The notes beneath the pieces are model-generated. The model was not told the DNA's origin, ran no database searches, and saw only the letters and a list, made by a program, of their open reading frames with translations. Shown here piece by piece: positions 59,751 through 64,000 of a stretch of 64,000 nucleotides of DNA. Position numbers and translations under genes: made by a program. The DNA is taken from the NCBI GenBank assembly GCA_009731375.1, contig BJOX01000005.1, positions 1,663,357-1,727,356 of the forward strand. The letters are read 5' to 3'. The stretch comes from Paulinella micropora. Its lineage: Eukaryota > Cercozoa > Imbricatea > Euglyphida. Each line of letters starts with the position of its first letter. The stretch's first letter is position 1.

Positions 59751-61100
59751 TCAATGTGCCATTCGTTGATGGTTGTTCCTTGCCAGCTCTGCAGCTTGCT
59801 CGCTAACATAATCATCCAAATCGAATTCGCGATCGCAAAGTTCACAACTGAAGGAAGCCGAGCGGGCGTCGGACTCGTAATGTGCCATTCGTTGATGATT
59901 GTCCCTTGCCAGCTCTGCAGCTTGCTCGCTAGCATAATCGCCTGAGTCGAATTCGCGATAACAAATATCACAACTGAACGATACAAGATGTGCCATTGTT
60001 TGGTGCTTGTTCTTTGCACGTTCTGCCACCCTTTCGTTTGCATAATTTTCAGAGTCAAACTCCTTACCACAAATATCACAAGCAAAGATGGAGTGATGTG
60101 CGGATCGATGATGATTGTCCCTAGCCAGTTCTGCGGCAGCCTCGTTAGTATAATTTTCCGAGTCAAACTCCTTGCCACAAATATCACAAGCAAAGATATG
60201 CGCGGATCGATGATGATTGTCCCTAGCCAGTTCTGCGGCAGCCTCGCTAGTATAATCTTCCGAGTCAAACTCCTTGCCACAAATATCACAAGCAAAGATG
60301 GAGTGATGTGCGGATCGATGATGATTGTCCCTAGCCAGTTCTGCGGCAGCCTCGCTAGTATAATTTTCCGAGTCAAACTCCTTGCCACAAATATCACAAG
60401 CAAAGATGTGTGCGGATCGATGATGATTGTCCCCAGCCAGTTCTGCGGCAGCCTCGCTAATATAATTTTCCGAGTCAAACTCCTTGCCACAAATATCACA
60501 AGCAAGGATGGAGTGATGTGCGGATCGATGATGATTGTCCCTAGCCAGTTCTGCGGCAGCCTCGCTAACATAATTTACCGAGTCGAACTCTCGGTCGCAA
60601 ACTTCACATGTGAAGATGGTGTGATGCGTTTGCCGGTGGTTGTCCCTCGCTCGTTCTGCTGCCGCCGGGCTTGCATACTCATCCGAATCAAACTTCCTAT
60701 CGCAGACTTCACAAGTGTAGACGGATCGATGTACGGCTCGTTGGTGATTGTTCCTTGCCAGTTCCGCAGCGACATAACCACTTGAGTCGCGGTAGAACCT
60801 ACTGGGCGCATAACCGGTGTTGCTAGTAGTGCTCGAGGATATCCCTGTTCGCCGTGGGTTCTCAATAATATTGCTGTTAAGTACATCAGGCAAATAGAAA
60901 AGGGTCATGAGGTTTGGAATGATGACACGCAATCCAAGCATTCGCAAAGAACGATGAGAGAGAGAAGAAAAGAGAAAAGAGAGAAAGCATGAGCACAGAG
61001 AGAGCAAATCTAGAGCGCAGGGAGCAGAGAGTAGAGCACAGAGAGCAGAGAGCACAGGGAAAAGGGCAGAACGAGACATTGCATACTTGGTCCATACCAT
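59751..61100 (-). CDS. protein with nine tandem extended C2H2-like zinc fingers
   Basis: A 449-codon frame. From about residue 120 to the end there are nine repeats of C-x2-C-x21-H-x4-H type, for example ACDICGKEFDSENYTSEAAA, then ELARDNHHRSAH. The Cys-to-His spacing is about 21 residues rather than the usual 12 of classic fingers, and there is no TGEKP linker. Repeats 3-7 are nearly identical. The first 80 residues are Leu/Ser/Cys-rich and may be non-coding or a wrong start, since they run into minisatellite-adjacent sequence. The function is unknown; nucleic-acid or protein binding is inferred. Confidence 0.6.
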   Translation of the reverse strand: MVWTKYAMSRSALFPVLSALCALLSAPCALDLLSLCSCFLSFLFSSLSHRSLRMLGLRVIIPNLMTLFYLPDVLNSNIIENPRRTGISSSTTSNTGYAPSRFYRDSSGYVAAELARNNHQRAVHRSVYTCEVCDRKFDSDEYASPAAAERARDNHRQTHHTIFTCEVCDREFDSVNYVSEAAAELARDNHHRSAHHSILACDICGKEFDSENYISEAAAELAGDNHHRSAHIFACDICGKEFDSENYTSEAAAELARDNHHRSAHHSIFACDICGKEFDSEDYTSEAAAELARDNHHRSAHIFACDICGKEFDSENYTNEAAAELARDNHHRSAHHSIFACDICGKEFDSENYANERVAERAKNKHQTMAHLVSFSCDICYREFDSGDYASEQAAELARDNHQRMAHYESDARSASFSCELCDREFDLDDYVSEQAAELARNNHQRMAH

Positions 61101-63085
61101 TGTACAGATGCTATATAACTTTGTATGCTTGCTCTATAACATTGTATGCTGCTCTATAACATTGTGTGCTTGCTCTAGAACATTGAACGCTTGCTCTATA
61201 ACATTGTAAATTGTACGCTTGCTCTATAACATTGTATGCTTGCCTTTCTGTATAAAATTGTATGCTTGCTCTATAACTTTGTATGCTTGCTCTACAAGGC
61301 TCTATACAATTGTATGCTTGACTTGCTTTATAACATTGTATGCTTGCTCTATACATTTGTATGCTTGCTTTATAACACTGTACGCTTGCCTTACTTTATA
61401 ACATGGTATGCTTGCTCTATACCTTTGTATGCTTGGTTTATAATACTGTACGCTTGCCTTGCTTTATAACATTGTATGCTTGCTCTATACCATGGTATGC
61501 TTGCTCTATACCATGGTATGCTTGCTTTATAATACTGTATGCTTGCCTTGCTTTATAACATTGTATGCTTGCTCTATACCATGGTATGGTTGCTCTATAC
61601 CATGGTATGCTTGCTTTATAATACTGTACGCTTGCCTTACTTTATAACATTGTATGCTTGCTCTATACCTTTGTATGCTTGGTTTATAATACTGTATGCT
61701 TGCCTTGCTCTATAACTTTGTATGCTTGCTCTATACCATGGCATGCTTGCTTTATAATACTCTATGCTTGCCTTGCTCTATATAATATTGTATGGTTGCT
61801 CTATGCTCTATAACGTTGTATGCTTGCCTTGCTTTATAATACTGTATGCTTGCTCTATACCTTTGTATGCTTGCTTTATAATACTGTACGCTTGCCTTGC
61901 TTTACAACATTGTATGCTTGCTCTATACCTTTGTATGCTTGGTTTATAATACTGTACGCTTGCCTTACTTTATAACATTGTATGCTTGCTCTATACCTTT
62001 GTATGCTTGCTCTATACCATGGTATGCTTGCTTTATAATACTGTACGCTTGCCTTGCTTTATAACATTGTATGGTTGCTCTATACCTTTGTATGCTTGCT
62101 TTATAATACTGTACGCTTGCCTTGCTTTATAACCTTGCATGCTTGCTCTATACCTTTGTATGCTTGGTTTATATTACTGTATGCTTGCCTTGCTCTATAA
62201 CTTTGTATGGTTGCTCTATACCATGGCATGCTTGCTTTATAATACTGTATGCTTGCCTTGCTCTATAATATTGTATGGTTGCTCTATGCTCTATAACGTT
62301 GTATGCTTGCCTTGCTTTATAATACTGTATGCTTGCTCTATACCTTTGTATGCTTGCTTTATAATACTGTACGCTTGCCTTGCTTTATAATATTGTATGC
62401 TTGCTCTATACCTTTGTATGCTTGGTTTATAATACTGTACGCTTGCCTTACTTTATAACATTGTATGCTTGCTCTATACCTTTGTATGCTTGCTCTATAC
62501 CATGGTATGCTTGCTTTATAATACTGTACGCTTGCCTTGCTTTATAACATTGTATGGTTGCTCTATACCTTTGTATGCTTGCTTTATAATACTGTACGCT
62601 TGCCTTGCTTTATAACCTTGCATGCTTGCTCTATACCTTTGTATGCTTGGTTTATATTACTGTATGCTTGCCTTGCTCTATAACTTTGTATGGTTGCTCT
62701 ATACCATGGCATGCTTGCTTTATAATACTGTATGCTTGCCTTGCTCTATAATATTGTATGGTTGCTCTATGCTCTATAACGTTGTATGCTTGCCTTGCTT
62801 TATAATACTGTATGCTTGCTCTATACCTTTGTATGCTTGCTTTATAATACTGTACGCTTGCCTTGCTTTATAATATTGTATGCTTGCTCTACACCTTTGT
62901 ATGCTTGCTTTATAATACTGTACGCTTGCCTTGCTCTATAACATTGTATGGTTGCTCTATACCATGGTATGCTTGCTTTATAATACTGTATGCTTACTTG
63001 GCTCTATAACATTGTATGGTTGCTCTATACCTTTGTATGCTTGTTTATAACGTATGCTTGCTTTTGCTCCATAACACTGCATATT
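61101..63085. repeat. 2-kb minisatellite of about 21-bp units with 483-bp higher-order period
   Basis: About 95 copies of TTGTATGCTTGCTCTATAAC and variants (CATGG, TACGC, GGTTT types). Between about 61791 and 62873 the variant order repeats with a period of 483 bp, so two longer copies are near-identical. All frames within it are artefacts of the repeat. Confidence 0.92.
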
Positions 63086-63310
63086 TGCTGTATATACACT
63101 TGTAGAATATGATAAGGCAGATAGGAAATAGGAAATAGCAGAATAGAACAGATCTATCAGCTAGATTAAGGTGGGGATATGATTAGGAGATAGTAGGTGG
63201 GGGATATGGTAGAGCAGATAGAAGTAAGCAGATAGACCTAGAGCTGTCTGTTGGTGTATCGTTCCCAAGGCCCGTAGGCTGTCGGCATATGGGACAACCC
63301 TGTAGGTAAA
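63086..63310. other. unique stretch between satellites
   Basis: AG-rich sequence with imperfect GGAGATAG/GATAGAAG repetition. No gene seen. Confidence 0.4.
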
Positions 63311-63830
63311 AGGAGTGGAGTTAGGGTTACGGTTATGATAAGCATCAGGTTGGAGTTTGGGTTACGGTCAGGGTTAGGGTTAGGGTTAGGTGTAGGGTTG
63401 GAGTTAGAGGTAGATAGGGGCAGGGGTAGGGATTAGGGTTAGAATTAGAGTTAGGGTTAGGGTTAGGGTTAGAAGTAGAAGTAGGATTAGGGTTAGAGTT
63501 AGAGTCAGGGTTTGGGTAAGGTAGAGGTAGAGTTAGGTTGGGTTAGCGTTAGGTTAAAGTTAGAGTTAGGGTTTGGGTTTGAGTTGGGGTTTGGGTTAGG
63601 GTTGCGGTAAGGGATAGGGTTAGGGTTAGAGTTGGAGTTAAGGTTAGGAATAGGGTTAGGGTTAGAGAAAGGACAGGGTTAGGAATAGGATTAGGGTTAC
63701 GGTTAGGGTTACGGTTGGATCTGAGGTGGGGTTGGTGTTACATTTACTATTAGTTAGCGTTAAGGGAAGCGTTAGGGTTAGCGTTAGGGGTTTAGTATTA
63801 GAGTTCAAGTTAGAGTTCAATTCAAGCGAG
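63311..63830. repeat. degenerate interstitial telomere-like repeat (TTAGGG type)
   Basis: Repeated GGGTTAGGGTTAGGGTTA with many variants (GGTTAC, GAGTTA, GGATTA). It is not a pure array and is followed by other sequence, so it is interstitial. The motif is that of metazoan telomeres. Confidence 0.8.
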
Positions 63831-63874
63831 AGCGGGATGAACGTGCAGAGGAAAGGGAGACTCGAAAGAATATG

Positions 63875-63900
63875 CAGTGACTGGAGAGAGAGAGAGAGAG

Positions 63901-63956
<56 letters not shown>

Positions 63957-63961
63957 AGAGA

Positions 63962-64000
<39 letters not shown>
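63875..64000. repeat. GA microsatellite at the window end
   Basis: GAGA with GGGAGA variants, continuing past the window. Confidence 0.95.

Noticed and set aside
61200-62873. Tandem array that might be taken for a CRISPR array
   Set aside because: Units are contiguous 21-bp minisatellite repeats with no unique spacers and no cas genes, in a eukaryotic context.
63311-63830. A true chromosome end
   Set aside because: The TTAGGG repeats are degenerate and followed by other sequence and a GA microsatellite, so they are interstitial.

Overview
The window is a piece of a eukaryotic nuclear genome, most likely from an animal and plausibly an aquatic invertebrate. The host evidence is a Ty3/gypsy retrotransposon with 217-218 bp LTRs, abundant tetranucleotide microsatellites, long minisatellites, a C2H2-like zinc-finger gene and interstitial TTAGGG-type repeats. 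The species cannot be read from the sequence. Ten runs of N are present. Several are flanked by the same sequence on both sides, so they look like unmerged contig overlaps rather than missing DNA.

Two related Maverick/Polinton-type viral elements dominate. Element 1 (E1) occupies about 1-28237 and runs off the left edge. Element 2 (E2) is complete at 30812-51514 (20,703 bp). It has 143-bp terminal inverted repeats that are identical by eye and a perfect 6-bp target duplication, CTCGGA. The two lie in opposite orientation with their polymerase ends facing each other. Both carry the Polinton core: rve integrase, protein-primed family B DNA polymerase, FtsK/HerA-type packaging ATPase, adenovirus-like cysteine protease, penton-type minor capsid protein and major capsid protein. 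Both also carry a small basic core-like protein, a one-span membrane protein, a secreted 7-cysteine protein, two conserved unknown genes, and a long phage-like trimeric fibre. The E1 fibre retains a Peptidase S74 self-cleaving chaperone. The cargo differs. E2 has a HIRAN protein, a class-3 lipase and an F-box-like zinc protein. E1 has a DUF5754-like gene and a second ExoX-C-like gene.

E1 is decayed. It has frameshifts, a nonsense codon in the penton, an inverted block inside the fibre gene, and a 10.3-kb gypsy element inserted in the polymerase gene. The gypsy insertion has a 4-bp TSD, TTGT/TCGT. E2 is nearly intact: its polymerase and fibre each show a single-base frame break, and N gaps interrupt the fibre and one other gene.

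The most unusual layer is a set of short palindromic repeats inside the elements. They sit flush with start and stop codons and in places are translated in frame, in the ATPase and lipase of E2 and the protease of E1. A separate hairpin motif stands just upstream of structural genes in both elements. The gypsy element has gag and pol in the same frame, separated by one UGA in a UGA-CUA-G context, which suggests readthrough expression.

The rest is host sequence: compound microsatellites (28.2-30.8 kb), a 157-bp foldback and compound minisatellite (51.6-53.0 kb), unassigned sequence with a decayed retroelement gag (53.0-57.7 kb), more unassigned sequence, a nine-repeat extended C2H2 gene on the minus strand (59.75-61.1 kb), a 2-kb minisatellite with a 483-bp higher-order period, telomere-like repeats, and a terminal GA microsatellite.
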